Part shown: positions 52,698 to 62,013 of the stretch, piece by piece
Layout: each line of letters starts with the position of its first letter
How positions within the stretch are numbered: position 1 is the first letter of the stretch
Assembly (NCBI RefSeq): GCF_002080045.1
Contig: NZ_MUIN01000008.1
Coordinates: forward strand, 62,001 to 126,000
DNA from: Pseudomonas sp. Bc-h
Lineage (GTDB): Bacteria > Pseudomonadota > Gammaproteobacteria > Pseudomonadales > Pseudomonadaceae
Length of the DNA: 64,000 nucleotides
Direction of reading: 5' to 3'
The notes under the pieces: generated by a model
The model's database searches: none
What the model was told of the DNA's origin: nothing
What the model saw: the letters and a program-made list of their open reading frames with translations, nothing else
Translations under genes and position numbers: made by a program

Positions 52698-54187
52698 GAT
52701 GGAATCTGCTCACAGGCGGGTAGAGAGAAACTCAAGGCAGCGCCATGGCCCAACTCGCTCTCTGCCCAGATACGGCCGCCATGGGCATCGATGATCGAAC
52801 GACAAATCGACAGGCCCATGCCCATCCCCTCTGGTTTGGTAGTGAAAAACGGGTTGAACAGGCTGGGCAGGTTAGGCACCGAAATGCCTGGCCCATTGTC
52901 CTGAACACGCAGCGAAACATCGCCATTCCCAGCGTTGCCCAAGACCAGCGAAAGAGTGCGCGCCTTGCCGTGCATCCCCGACATGGCCTGCATGGCATTC
53001 ATCAGCAAATTGATGATTACCTGCTGCAACTGCACTTTATCGCCCCTGACCCACATCGGCTCGCTCACCGGTTTGAACTCGAAATTCACACGGTGACGCA
53101 GTATCTCGCGCCGCACGAGCGCGACCGACTCCTGCAGAACATCCTGCAGATCGATGGGAACATGCTTCGGATCGGTCTTGCGCGACAGGGCCCGGATTCG
53201 CCGAATGACCTCACTGGCACGATGCGCTTCGCTCTTGATGCGCTCAATGGCGCTGCGTACCTCGCCCAGGTCGGGAACCTCTCGATTCAACCAGCGCAGT
53301 CCAGCCTCGGCATTGGTAGTGATCGCCGACAATGGCTGATTGACCTCGTGGGCAATGGAAGCCGCCATCTCGCCCAGAGTCGTCACGCGGGTGACATGAG
53401 CCAGCTGGCTTTGAGAGCGATGCAGTGCCTCTTCGGCATTCTTCGCTGCGGTGACATCCATTAACGCGCCGATGTATTCGCAATCACCGGAGGCATCATG
53501 AACCTGGCGTGCCAGCATGCGTACGAACTTGCAGGAGCCATCGCTCATGAGCACTCGAAACTCGGCCTCCATGTTCGAGTGACGCGCATAGGCCTGTTCG
53601 ATGAGGGATTTGAGATCGTCTGTGTCTTCAGGGTGTGTGCGACCGATCATGTACTCCAGCGTCGGCTGCAAATGATCGTCGAACTGAAAAATACGTCGAG
53701 CCTCGTCGGACCAGTACATTTCCGCGCTAGGCATTTTCAAGCCGATACTCCCCGTCTGACTCAGGCGCTGAGCACCCGCCAGAAACGCCTCGCTGCGATG
53801 GAGCAGATGCACCTGTTCCTGCAAGGCGTCACGAGCCGCCTTATTTTTCAAAGCCAGAAAGGCCGTGATGGCGATGGCACAGAGGCTGACCAGACAGCGG
53901 GCAAAAGGCGGTACCAGCCATTCGGGCCCGTGGGAAAAGAGGAAGGCGGCCAGTGTCAGAAGCCCACAGACCAATGAGACCGTAGCGACCCCTGCGCGCG
54001 AAAACAGGTCTCCGGACATCAGGATGACCGCGACGTAGAGCACGGCAATCGCAACATCGAGCGAGCTGAGCCAGTCGATCAGGAAAATGACCAAGGCGAG
54101 CACCAACGCACCCAGCCTCAACAGCCAGACGCTGGGCGGGATCTGGGCCCGGGGAGCCGCTACCTTAGCAGCTGGGACAGTATTCAT
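52694..54187 (-). CDS. Membrane-bound PAS sensor histidine kinase
   Basis: The protein has 497 residues. Four to five membrane helices span about 20-115, with a PAS/PAC domain near 130-255 (FRVLMSDGSCKFVRML). The HisKA H-box is AHEVNQPLSAITTNAEAGLR near residue 282, and the HATPase domain has the N-box LLMNAMQAM and G-boxes DNGPGIS and GMGMGLSIC. It is the FixL/DctB-like class that pairs with FixJ-type regulators. The signal is unknown. Confidence 0.94.
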   Translation of the reverse strand: MNTVPAAKVAAPRAQIPPSVWLLRLGALVLALVIFLIDWLSSLDVAIAVLYVAVILMSGDLFSRAGVATVSLVCGLLTLAAFLFSHGPEWLVPPFARCLVSLCAIAITAFLALKNKAARDALQEQVHLLHRSEAFLAGAQRLSQTGSIGLKMPSAEMYWSDEARRIFQFDDHLQPTLEYMIGRTHPEDTDDLKSLIEQAYARHSNMEAEFRVLMSDGSCKFVRMLARQVHDASGDCEYIGALMDVTAAKNAEEALHRSQSQLAHVTRVTTLGEMAASIAHEVNQPLSAITTNAEAGLRWLNREVPDLGEVRSAIERIKSEAHRASEVIRRIRALSRKTDPKHVPIDLQDVLQESVALVRREILRHRVNFEFKPVSEPMWVRGDKVQLQQVIINLLMNAMQAMSGMHGKARTLSLVLGNAGNGDVSLRVQDNGPGISVPNLPSLFNPFFTTKPEGMGMGLSICRSIIDAHGGRIWAESELGHGAALSFSLPACEQIPS

Positions 54188-54451
54188 TGCGACCGTTTTG
54201 CCTTTTTTGAATCATTGGAATGGCAGCGCAAAGATGTTTTCTACGGGCAGCGAATGCCGCGTTCGCCTCATCCATCAAAAGGTGTGGAGAGGTCAGAATA
54301 GTATTTTTTCTGTTGATCGTTTGCCCATAGGACGAACGTATCGAACGGGACACAAATATACGCAGGAATGAGGGGTGAAGACAGGCTATGACAGCCGGGG
54401 ATGGGAATATTGAGCATATGTGCTGCGTTGATATTGGCGCAGCTGAATAGA

Positions 54452-54481
54452 ACAAGCCCCGGCGTGAACGCCAGGGCTTGT
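54452..54481 (-). terminator. Terminator-like hairpin below the BON-domain gene
   Basis: ACAAGCCC (54452-54459) pairs with GGGCTTGT (54474-54481), with inner GGCG/CGCC pairing. On the minus strand the stem is followed by TCTATTC. The rest of the 394-bp gap 54188-54581 shows nothing recognisable. Confidence 0.6.
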
Positions 54482-54581
54482 AATGGTCACATCCGTATGA
54501 CCTTCGCATGAACCTTCAATCGACCAACCGACGGCCTCCCTGGCCGTCAATCGTCCGTTCTAACGGTTCTTGGGAAAAACT

Positions 54582-54932
54582 TTATTCAGCTTTCAGGCCG
54601 TCAGCCGAAACAGCTTTGACGCCTTTGATTTTCTTGGTGATCGCTACAGCAGTTGCTTTCTGCGATTCGGAAACCGCGACAGTCGACGACAGGGAAACCA
54701 CGCCTTTGTTGGTTTCAACCTTGATGTCGGAGCCAGGAATGCCTTTTTCGGTCAGCAGATCAGATTTGACCTTGGTAGTGATCCAGGTATCGGAAGTAGC
54801 TTCCTTGGTTTTGGCGACTTCATTTGCAGCGACCACCATCGGAGCTTGGGTAGAGGTCTGGGCCATGGCTACGTTTGCCATGGTCAGAGTCAGAGCAGTG
54901 GCGGTAGCGGCAGCAATAGCGAACTTCTTCAT
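54582..54932 (-). CDS. BON-domain periplasmic protein (OsmY-like)
   Basis: This 116-residue protein has a signal peptide (FAIAAATATALTLTMANVAMA) followed by one BON domain with the expected pattern: TWITTKVKSDLLTEKGIPGS, VETNKGVVSLSSTV, and IKGVKAVSADGL. BON proteins sit in the periplasm or at the outer membrane and respond to osmotic and envelope stress. ATG 54932 has AGGAG upstream; an ATG 36 bases earlier is less likely. It stands alone. Confidence 0.92.
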   Translation of the reverse strand: MKKFAIAAATATALTLTMANVAMAQTSTQAPMVVAANEVAKTKEATSDTWITTKVKSDLLTEKGIPGSDIKVETNKGVVSLSSTVAVSESQKATAVAITKKIKGVKAVSADGLKAE

Positions 54933-55181
54933 ACGAGTAACTCCTGTTTTTCTCAGAATCTGCGCCAACCTCGTTGGCCGCAGGGTTACGGTATATATCG
55001 CAAGCGCTGTGCCAAACCGGTTGAAGATAATATTCTCTTTGTTATCAATGACTTATAAATTCGTGGATCCGACATGATCGTGCAGATTGCCCGTTTACGG
55101 AAAGTTCCGCTTGCAAGATGCATGTTCTGACCGAGCCGTGACTGTCTGTTTTTACCGTAACTCATTAATTGCACACGAAAA

Positions 55182-55205
55182 AAAAGAGCCCCAAAGGGCT
55201 CTTTT
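55182..55205. terminator. Rho-independent terminator of the pnp operon
   Basis: AAAAGAGCCC, a CAAA loop and GGGCTCTTTT form a perfect 10-bp stem 39 bp after the pnp stop. T-runs lie on both sides, so it could work in both directions. Confidence 0.92.
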
Positions 55206-55243
55206 CTCAAGCGCTGACGCAATGTGACCAGAAGCGCGTGCGA

Positions 55244-57349
55244 TTAAACGCCCGACGCCTTGGCTGCAGCAACGTCCTTGATCGACAGCTTGATACGGCC
55301 GCGGTTGTCGACGTCCAGTACCAGCACTTCGACTTCCTGCCCTTCTTTCAGCACGTCGGTGACTTTCTCGACACGAGCATCGCTCAGCATAGAGATGTGC
55401 ACCAGACCGTCTTTGCCAGGCAGGATGTTGACGAATGCGCCGAAGTCGACGATGCGCTCAACCTTGCCGACGTAGATCTTGCCGATTTCAGCTTCTGCGG
55501 TAATACCCAGAACGCGCTGACGTGCTGCTTCAGCCGCTTCCTTGGTTTCGCCGAAGATCTTGATCGAGCCATCGTCTTCGATGTCGATCGAGGCCTTGGT
55601 TTCCTCACAGATGGCACGGATGGTCGCGCCGCCTTTACCGATGACGTCACGGATCTTGTCGGTGTCGATCTTCATCGCGATCATGGTCGGAGCGTTTTCC
55701 GACAGCTCGGTACGCGACTGACCAATGATGTTGTTCATCTGACCGAGGATGTTCAGGCGAGCTTCCAGGGCCTGGCCCAGGGCAATCTCCATGATCTCTT
55801 CGGTGATGCCCTTGATCTTGATGTCCATCTGCAGTGCGGTGACGCCTTTGGCGGTACCGGCTACCTTGAAGTCCATGTCGCCGAGGTGGTCTTCGTCACC
55901 CAGGATGTCGGTCAGAATGGCGAACTTCTCGCCTTCCTTGACCAGACCCATCGCGATACCGGCAACAGGTGCCTTCATCGGAACACCAGCGTCCATCAGT
56001 GCCAGGGAAGCACCGCAGACCGAAGCCATCGAGCTTGAACCGTTGGATTCAGTGATTTCCGATACGACGCGGATGGTGTACGGGAAAGCGTCAGCTGCTG
56101 GCAGCATGGCCTGAACCGAACGACGAGCCAAACGGCCGTGACCGATTTCGCGACGACCAGCGCCACCCATGCGACCACACTCGCCTACCGAGAACGGAGG
56201 GAAGTTGTAGTGCAGCATGAAGGGGTCTTTTTTCTCGCCTTCAAGGGTGTCGAGCAGCTGTGCATCACGAGCAGTACCCAGAGTGGCAACGACCAGTGCC
56301 TGAGTTTCGCCACGGGTGAACAGTGCCGAACCATGAGTCTTCGGCAGAACGCCGACTTCGATGTTCAGCGGGCGTACGGTACGGGTGTCGCGACCGTCGA
56401 TACGTGGCTTGCCGTTGACGATGTTTTCGCGAACGGTGCGGTATTCGATTTCGCCGAATGCGGCTTTGACTTCAGAAGCAGACGGGCTGCCTTCTTCAAC
56501 GGCCAGCTTGGCAACGATCTGATCCTTCAACTCGCCCAGGCGAGCATAACGATCGGCCTTGACGGTGATGGTGTAGGCCTCGGAAATGGCAGCGCCGAAC
56601 TCGGAGCGGATAGCGCCCAGCAGTTCAGTGGCTCCAGCCTTCGGAGCCCAAGCCCAGGTAGGCTTGGCCGCTTCTGCAGCCAGCTCTTTGACAGCCTTGA
56701 TCACCGACTGGAATTCGTCGTGAGCAAACAGAACCGCGCCCAGCATCTGGTCTTCGGTCAGCTCTTTGGCTTCCGACTCAACCATCAGTACCGCTTCTTC
56801 GGTACCGGCAACGACCATGTCCAGGCTCGAAGCTTTCAGTTGCTCGTAAGTCGGGTTCAGCAGGTAGCCGGTGCTTTCGTGGAAAGCCACACGAGCGGCG
56901 CCGATCGGGCCGTCGAAAGGAATACCGGAGATTGCCAGGGCAGCCGAGGTACCGATCATCGCAGCGATGTCCGGATCGGTTTTCTTGCTGGTGGAAACGA
57001 CGGTGCAGACAACCTGCACTTCGTTCATGAAACCTTCAGGAAACAGAGGGCGGATCGGACGGTCGATCAGACGCGAGGTGAGGGTCTCCTTCTCGGAAGG
57101 ACGGCCTTCACGCTTGAAAAAACCGCCAGGAATCTTGCCTGCAGCGTAGGTTTTTTCTTGGTAGTGAACGGAAAGTGGGAAGAAGCCTTTGCCAGCGTCT
57201 GCTTGTTTGGCGCCGACCACAGTCACGAGAACGGTGACGTCGTCGTCAACGGTGACCAATACTGCACCAGAAGCCTGACGGGCGATGCGGCCTGTCTCCA
57301 GGGTTACGGTCGATTGACCGAATTGAAACTTCTTGATTACCGGGTTCAC
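55244..57349 (-). CDS. pnp: Polyribonucleotide nucleotidyltransferase (PNPase)
   Basis: This 701-residue protein has two RNase PH domains (about 5-230 and 310-545), a KH domain near 555-615 (IRDVIGKGGATIRAI) and an S1 domain at 620-690 (GKIYVGKVERIVDFGAFVNI). It degrades RNA 3' to 5' using phosphate and is part of the RNA degradosome. The start is GTG at 57349 with AGGAA upstream. It lies 200 bp after rpsO, the usual order, where E. coli pnp is autocontrolled through RNase III cleavage of the leader. Confidence 0.98.
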   Translation of the reverse strand: MNPVIKKFQFGQSTVTLETGRIARQASGAVLVTVDDDVTVLVTVVGAKQADAGKGFFPLSVHYQEKTYAAGKIPGGFFKREGRPSEKETLTSRLIDRPIRPLFPEGFMNEVQVVCTVVSTSKKTDPDIAAMIGTSAALAISGIPFDGPIGAARVAFHESTGYLLNPTYEQLKASSLDMVVAGTEEAVLMVESEAKELTEDQMLGAVLFAHDEFQSVIKAVKELAAEAAKPTWAWAPKAGATELLGAIRSEFGAAISEAYTITVKADRYARLGELKDQIVAKLAVEEGSPSASEVKAAFGEIEYRTVRENIVNGKPRIDGRDTRTVRPLNIEVGVLPKTHGSALFTRGETQALVVATLGTARDAQLLDTLEGEKKDPFMLHYNFPPFSVGECGRMGGAGRREIGHGRLARRSVQAMLPAADAFPYTIRVVSEITESNGSSSMASVCGASLALMDAGVPMKAPVAGIAMGLVKEGEKFAILTDILGDEDHLGDMDFKVAGTAKGVTALQMDIKIKGITEEIMEIALGQALEARLNILGQMNNIIGQSRTELSENAPTMIAMKIDTDKIRDVIGKGGATIRAICEETKASIDIEDDGSIKIFGETKEAAEAARQRVLGITAEAEIGKIYVGKVERIVDFGAFVNILPGKDGLVHISMLSDARVEKVTDVLKEGQEVEVLVLDVDNRGRIKLSIKDVAAAKASGV

Positions 57350-57549
57350 GGTTTCCTACCTTATTTGTGGCTCTTGGGGGAACTGGTTTCTTGCGAATTC
57401 TTGGGCAGTGAGGGGAATCGGACCCTTCGCCAGTCCAGGGTGAAACGTAAAACGTGTATCCAGATAAAACTTGAGGCTGGGAGCCTGCCACGCCTCGGCG
57501 GAAACCCGCAGATGCACGACAGACAACCAACCTCTAGCGCAATCGCTGA

Positions 57550-57819
57550 TTAGCGACGCAGACCCAGGCGACCGATCAGAGCGCTGTAACGGCTCACGTC
57601 TTTGCCTTTCAGGTAGTCCAGCAGCTTACGACGCTGGTTAACCATGCGGATCAGACCACGACGGGAGTGGTGATCTTTACCGTTGGCCTTGAAGTGACCT
57701 TGCAGTTTGTTGATGTTGGCGGTCAGCAGTGCAACTTGCACTTCTGGCGAACCAGTGTCACCAACAGCTTGCTGGTAGTCAGCAACGATTTGAGCTTTTT
57801 CTTGAACGTCGAGAGCCAT
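57550..57819 (-). CDS. rpsO: 30S ribosomal protein S15
   Basis: This 89-residue protein, starting MALDVQEKAQIVADYQQAVG, has the RNA-binding segments DTGSPEVQVALLTANI and HSRRGLIRMVNQRRKLLDYL. It is a primary 16S rRNA binder needed for the platform of the 30S subunit. A 151-bp leader separates it from truB, and a small hairpin lies in that leader. Confidence 0.98.
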   Translation of the reverse strand: MALDVQEKAQIVADYQQAVGDTGSPEVQVALLTANINKLQGHFKANGKDHHSRRGLIRMVNQRRKLLDYLKGKDVSRYSALIGRLGLRR

Positions 57820-57842
57820 GAGGCAATCCTTTTATCAGGAAA

Positions 57843-57859
57843 CTGTTTCAAAGAAACAG
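57843..57859 (-). other. Small hairpin in the rpsO leader
   Basis: CTGTTTC and GAAACAG form a perfect 7-bp stem with a 3-nt loop, 24 bp upstream of the S15 start. It could be part of S15 autoregulation or a weak truB terminator. Confidence 0.4.
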
Positions 57860-57970
57860 CTTCAACAGGCCAGGGACAAATCCCTGTATCTATAAGAGAG
57901 GAGTGACCGTGCCTGTTGACAGCCACCCTCTTACCGCCGCGCCAGGAAAACCCTGACCCGACGGGTTCGG

Positions 57971-58888
57971 TCACTCTGACCGAATCAGTCGACGTGGCGC
58001 AATACGCCCGTCTTCACTCACTTCACCGATCCCGATGAAGCGTCCTTCATGATCCTGCACCCGCACCATGCCGAACTTCGGCGCATCCGGGGCTCTCACT
58101 GGCTGACCGTGCAACCAGTAAAACGAACTGTGCTCGGAAAACTTCAACAGCGGCCAGTCAAGCAGACCACTGTCGGAAGGCATCAGGAAGCGATCGACTG
58201 CTTCATTGCCACCTTCGGCGTGCACCGCTTCCAGCTCCTCCAGCGTTACCGTCTGGGCAAGCGTGAAAGGTCCGGCCTGTGTACGGCGCAGTTCGGCAAC
58301 ATACGCACCACAGCCAAGCTTTTCACCAATATCTTCCACCAGGGTACGAATATAGGTGCCTTTGCTGCAGTCGACGGCCAAACGAGCGGTCTCGCCTTCA
58401 CTCGCCAATAATTCCAGGCGCGCAATAGTAACAGAACGCGCTTCGCGCTCCACCACTTCCCCTGCCCGGGCCAACTTGTACAGCGGCTGGCCATCACGCT
58501 TCAGGGCCGAGTACATCGGCGGTATCTGACTGATTTGTCCGCGAAATCCGGGCAGCACAGACTCGATATCGGCGCGACCAACGGTCACCGGACGGGTCTG
58601 CAAAACTTCGCCCTCAGCGTCAGCCGTGGTGGTGGTCTTGCCCAGCTGCATCAGGGTTTCGTAACCCTTGTCGGAATCCAGCAGGTACTGCGAGAACTTG
58701 GTCGCCTCGCCAAAGCACAACGGCAGTACGCCGGTGGCCAGTGGGTCGAGGCTGCCGGTGTGGCCGGCCTTTTCCGCATTGAGCAACCAGCGGACCTTCT
58801 GCAAGGCGGCGTTGGAAGTAAAACCCAGCGGCTTGTCGAGCAGGATGATGCCACTGACGTTGCGGCGGATACGCTTGACCTGAGCCAC
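57971..58888 (-). CDS. truB: tRNA pseudouridine-55 synthase
   Basis: This 305-residue enzyme has GHTGSLDPLATGVLPLC (residues 42-58), whose Asp is the catalytic nucleophile, and the C-terminal extension typical of gammaproteobacteria. It makes pseudouridine 55 in the tRNA T-loop. The start is GTG at 58888, preceded by GGAGGAG that overlaps the rbfA stop region, so the two are coupled. Confidence 0.97.
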   Translation of the reverse strand: MAQVKRIRRNVSGIILLDKPLGFTSNAALQKVRWLLNAEKAGHTGSLDPLATGVLPLCFGEATKFSQYLLDSDKGYETLMQLGKTTTTADAEGEVLQTRPVTVGRADIESVLPGFRGQISQIPPMYSALKRDGQPLYKLARAGEVVEREARSVTIARLELLASEGETARLAVDCSKGTYIRTLVEDIGEKLGCGAYVAELRRTQAGPFTLAQTVTLEELEAVHAEGGNEAVDRFLMPSDSGLLDWPLLKFSEHSSFYWLHGQPVRAPDAPKFGMVRVQDHEGRFIGIGEVSEDGRIAPRRLIRSE

Positions 58889-58892
58889 GCCG

Positions 58893-59294
58893 TTACTCCT
58901 CCGAACCGTCTTGCTTTGGCGCGGATTCGTGCTGACCGTCTTCGGCCACTGCGCGCTCGATCAACGCCGACAGATGCGCGCCACGGGCGACGCTTTCGTC
59001 GTAGTGGAAGTGCAACTGAGGCACGCTGCGCAGCTTCATTTCACGCGCCAGTTGCATGCGCAGAAAGCCCGCTGCGGAGTTGAGCACCTTGATCGACTGC
59101 TTGATTTCTTCGGCGCTGTCTTCACCCATCACGGTGATGTAGATCTTGGCGTGACCGACGTCACGGCTGACGTCGACGGCGGTGATGGTGACCAGACCCA
59201 CGCGTGGATCCTTGACCTCACGGCGAATCAACTGAGCCAGCTCGCGCTGCATCTGATCGCCGATACGTTGGGTACGGCTGTATTCTTTTGCCAT
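58893..59294 (-). CDS. rbfA: Ribosome-binding factor A
   Basis: This 133-residue KH-like protein starts MAKEYSRTQRIGDQMQRELA, with the family block DPRVGLVTITAVDVSRDVGHAK and the C-terminal LHFHYDESVARGAHLSALIE. It assists 16S rRNA 5'-end maturation and cold adaptation. It is separated from infB by a 157-bp spacer with a hairpin. Confidence 0.97.
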   Translation of the reverse strand: MAKEYSRTQRIGDQMQRELAQLIRREVKDPRVGLVTITAVDVSRDVGHAKIYITVMGEDSAEEIKQSIKVLNSAAGFLRMQLAREMKLRSVPQLHFHYDESVARGAHLSALIERAVAEDGQHESAPKQDGSEE

Positions 59295-59347
59295 GTCTTG
59301 TTACCTGTACTGACCCACGGCAAAAGCCATGCGGTCTGAAAGCGGCA

Positions 59348-59381
59348 AACGCCCGGCCTGGCAGAAGCCGGACCGGGCGTT
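59348..59381 (-). other. Stem-loop in the infB-rbfA spacer
   Basis: Perfect 9-bp arms AACGCCCGG and CCGGGCGTT enclose a 16-nt loop. It lies 70 bp after the infB stop and has no strong T-run, so it may be a processing site or partial attenuator within the operon. Confidence 0.6.
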
Positions 59382-59451
59382 GCGTTTAGAATCCATGGCA
59401 GGCGTTGGGCATTTGCATGCGACGACTGCCATGACTCTTGAAGCTCGCGAC

Positions 59452-61986
59452 TTAGAGGCTGCGAGCAACCTGGACCTTCTCGAAGACTTCGATCTTGTCA
59501 CCGACCTTGACGTCGTTGTAGCTCTTGACGCCGATACCGCATTCCATGCCGGCACGTACTTCGGAAGCGTCATCCTTGAAGCGGCGCAGAGACTCCAGCT
59601 CGCCTTCGAAGATAACGATGTCTTCACGCAGTACACGGATCGGACGGTTACGGTGCACAACACCTTCGATCACCATGCAACCAGCGATCGCGCCAAACTT
59701 CGGCGAACGGAACACGTCGCGAACTTCGGCGATACCCAGGATGTTCTCCCGGACGTCGCTGCCAAGCATACCGGTCAGGGCTTTCTTGACGTCTTCGATG
59801 ATGTCGTAGATCACGTTGTAGTAACGCATATCCAGACCTTCCTGCTCGACGATCTTGCGCGCGCCGGCATCGGCACGCACGTTGAAGCCAAACAGTACAG
59901 CGTTGGAAGCCAGTGCCAGGTTGGCGTCGGACTCGGTGATACCACCGACACCGCCACCGACCACGCGCACTTGCACTTCGTCGTTGCCCAGGCCATTCAA
60001 TGCGCCCTGCAAAGCTTCCAGCGAACCACGGACGTCGGATTTGAGGACGATGTTGAGCGTCTTCTTCTCGGCCTGACCCATGTTTTCGAAGATGTTTTCC
60101 AGCTTGCCGGCGTGAGCGCGAGCCAGTTTGACTTCGCGGAACTTGCCTTGACGGAACAGAGCCACTTCACGGGCTTTCTTCTCGTCAGCAACCACGCTCA
60201 TCTCGTCGCCAGCGTCCGGGGTACCGTCCAGGCCGAGGATCTCGACAGGGATGGAAGGACCGGCTTCCTTGATTGGCTTGCCGTTCTCGTCGAGCATGGC
60301 ACGCACTCGACCATAGTTCGAACCGACCAGCACCATGTCGCCCTGGCGCAGGGTACCGTCTTGAACCAGGACGGTTGCAACCGGGCCACGACCTTTGTCG
60401 AGACGCGATTCAACGACAACACCACGGCCAGGAGCCGATGGAGTCGCTTTCAGTTCGAGGACTTCAGCTTGCAGCAGAACGGCTTCAAGCAGCTCGTCCA
60501 CGCCGGTACCGACTTTAGCCGACACAGGTACGAACGGCGTATCACCGCCCCACTCTTCGGACGTCACGCCGTGAACCGACAGTTCGCTACGGATGCGATC
60601 AAGATCGGCGCCCGGCTTGTCGATCTTGTTCACCGCGACAACCAGCGGAACGCCAGCAGCAACAGCGTGCTGAACGGCTTCAATGGTCTGCGGCATCACG
60701 CCGTCGTCAGCAGCAACGACCAGAATCACGATGTCGGTCGCCTTGGCACCACGAGCACGCATTGCGGTAAACGCGGCGTGACCCGGGGTGTCGAGGAAGG
60801 TGACCATGCCGCGTTCGGTTTCAACGTGGTATGCACCGATGTGCTGGGTGATGCCACCGGCTTCGCCAGCAGCTACCTTGGCACGACGGATGTAGTCGAG
60901 CAGCGAGGTTTTACCGTGGTCAACGTGGCCCATTACGGTCACGACTGGTGCACGGGAGAACGTCTCGCCTTCAAACTTCAGGGACTCGGCCAGGGAATCT
61001 TCCAGAGCGGTGTCGCTGACCAGGGTCACTTTGTGGCCCAGTTCTTCGGCTACCAGTTGAGCAGTTTCCTGATCAAGCACCTGGTTGATGGTCGCTGGAG
61101 TACCCAGTTTGAACATGAACTTGATGATTTCAGCAGCCTTCACCGACATCTGATTGGCGAGATCACCAACAGTGATGGTCTCGCCGATCTGCACATCACG
61201 CACGACAGGGCCGGTCGGGCTCTGGAAACCGTGGGCGTTGCGCTTCTTCAGCTTGGCCTTGCCGCGACCACCACGACGGAAGCCATCGCTTTCTTCGTCG
61301 GTAGTACGTGGAGCAACGCGCGGTGCTGGTGCCTTTTCCTTGACCGAGGCACGATGCGGAGCGTTTTTGCGCTCACCATCACCACCACCGCTGCGGCGAT
61401 TGTTATCGTCGTTACGTGGTTTGTCAGGACGACGTTGCTCGTCTTTCTTGCGAACATCGGCAACAGGAGCAGGTGCAGCCACAGGTGCTTCCTGAGCAGG
61501 CTGGGCAACAGCTTGCGCCGCAGGCTCAGAGGCTGGAGCAGCAACCGCGTCAACCGCTTGCGGAGCAGGAGCAGGCTGGCGACGCGCTTCTTCTTCGGCA
61601 CGCTGACGGGCTTCTTCTTCAGCCTTTTGACGAGCGGCATTTTCTACCGCACGACGCTCTTCCTGCTCACGCTTGCGCTCGGCTTCGATTTCTTCCGGGC
61701 TGCGCTGTACAAAGACTTTCTTTTTACGCACTTCAACGCTGATGCTCTTGCTGCCAGCAACGCGCAGAGTACTGGTGGTTTTACGCTGCAAAGTGATCTT
61801 GCGCGGTTCTTCCACTTTAGCCTTGTGGCCGCTTTTCAGGTGCGTCAACAGGGCTTGTTTTTCGTTATCGGTCACAACTTGCTCGGCGGCGGTGTGCGGC
61901 AGACCTGCCTCACGCATCTGCTGTAACAGGCGCTCTACCGGTGTGTCGACCGTTTTGGCCAGTTCTTTCACCGTGACTTGCGTCAT
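59452..61986 (-). CDS. infB: Translation initiation factor IF-2
   Basis: This 844-residue protein has an N-terminal IF2N domain, a charged repetitive linker (about 80-250; EAERKREQEERRAVENAARQ), and a GTPase domain with G1 GHVDHGKTS (residues about 352-360), DTPGHAAF and NKIDKPGAD. Domains II-IV follow. It brings initiator tRNA to the 30S subunit. An internal start for the shorter IF-2 form, as in E. coli, is possible but not identified. GGAGAG precedes the start. Confidence 0.98.
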   Translation of the reverse strand: MTQVTVKELAKTVDTPVERLLQQMREAGLPHTAAEQVVTDNEKQALLTHLKSGHKAKVEEPRKITLQRKTTSTLRVAGSKSISVEVRKKKVFVQRSPEEIEAERKREQEERRAVENAARQKAEEEARQRAEEEARRQPAPAPQAVDAVAAPASEPAAQAVAQPAQEAPVAAPAPVADVRKKDEQRRPDKPRNDDNNRRSGGGDGERKNAPHRASVKEKAPAPRVAPRTTDEESDGFRRGGRGKAKLKKRNAHGFQSPTGPVVRDVQIGETITVGDLANQMSVKAAEIIKFMFKLGTPATINQVLDQETAQLVAEELGHKVTLVSDTALEDSLAESLKFEGETFSRAPVVTVMGHVDHGKTSLLDYIRRAKVAAGEAGGITQHIGAYHVETERGMVTFLDTPGHAAFTAMRARGAKATDIVILVVAADDGVMPQTIEAVQHAVAAGVPLVVAVNKIDKPGADLDRIRSELSVHGVTSEEWGGDTPFVPVSAKVGTGVDELLEAVLLQAEVLELKATPSAPGRGVVVESRLDKGRGPVATVLVQDGTLRQGDMVLVGSNYGRVRAMLDENGKPIKEAGPSIPVEILGLDGTPDAGDEMSVVADEKKAREVALFRQGKFREVKLARAHAGKLENIFENMGQAEKKTLNIVLKSDVRGSLEALQGALNGLGNDEVQVRVVGGGVGGITESDANLALASNAVLFGFNVRADAGARKIVEQEGLDMRYYNVIYDIIEDVKKALTGMLGSDVRENILGIAEVRDVFRSPKFGAIAGCMVIEGVVHRNRPIRVLREDIVIFEGELESLRRFKDDASEVRAGMECGIGVKSYNDVKVGDKIEVFEKVQVARSL

Positions 61987-62013
61987 GCACTTCTCTCCTC
62001 AGGCCGCATTTAC

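Noticed and set aside
59329..61926. An 865-codon open frame antisense to infB
   Set aside because: It lies entirely over infB apart from a short tail, has no recognisable domain, and arises from the GC-rich codon bias of the sense gene. Similar long antisense frames cover pnp (56138-57553) and nusA (61978-63606).
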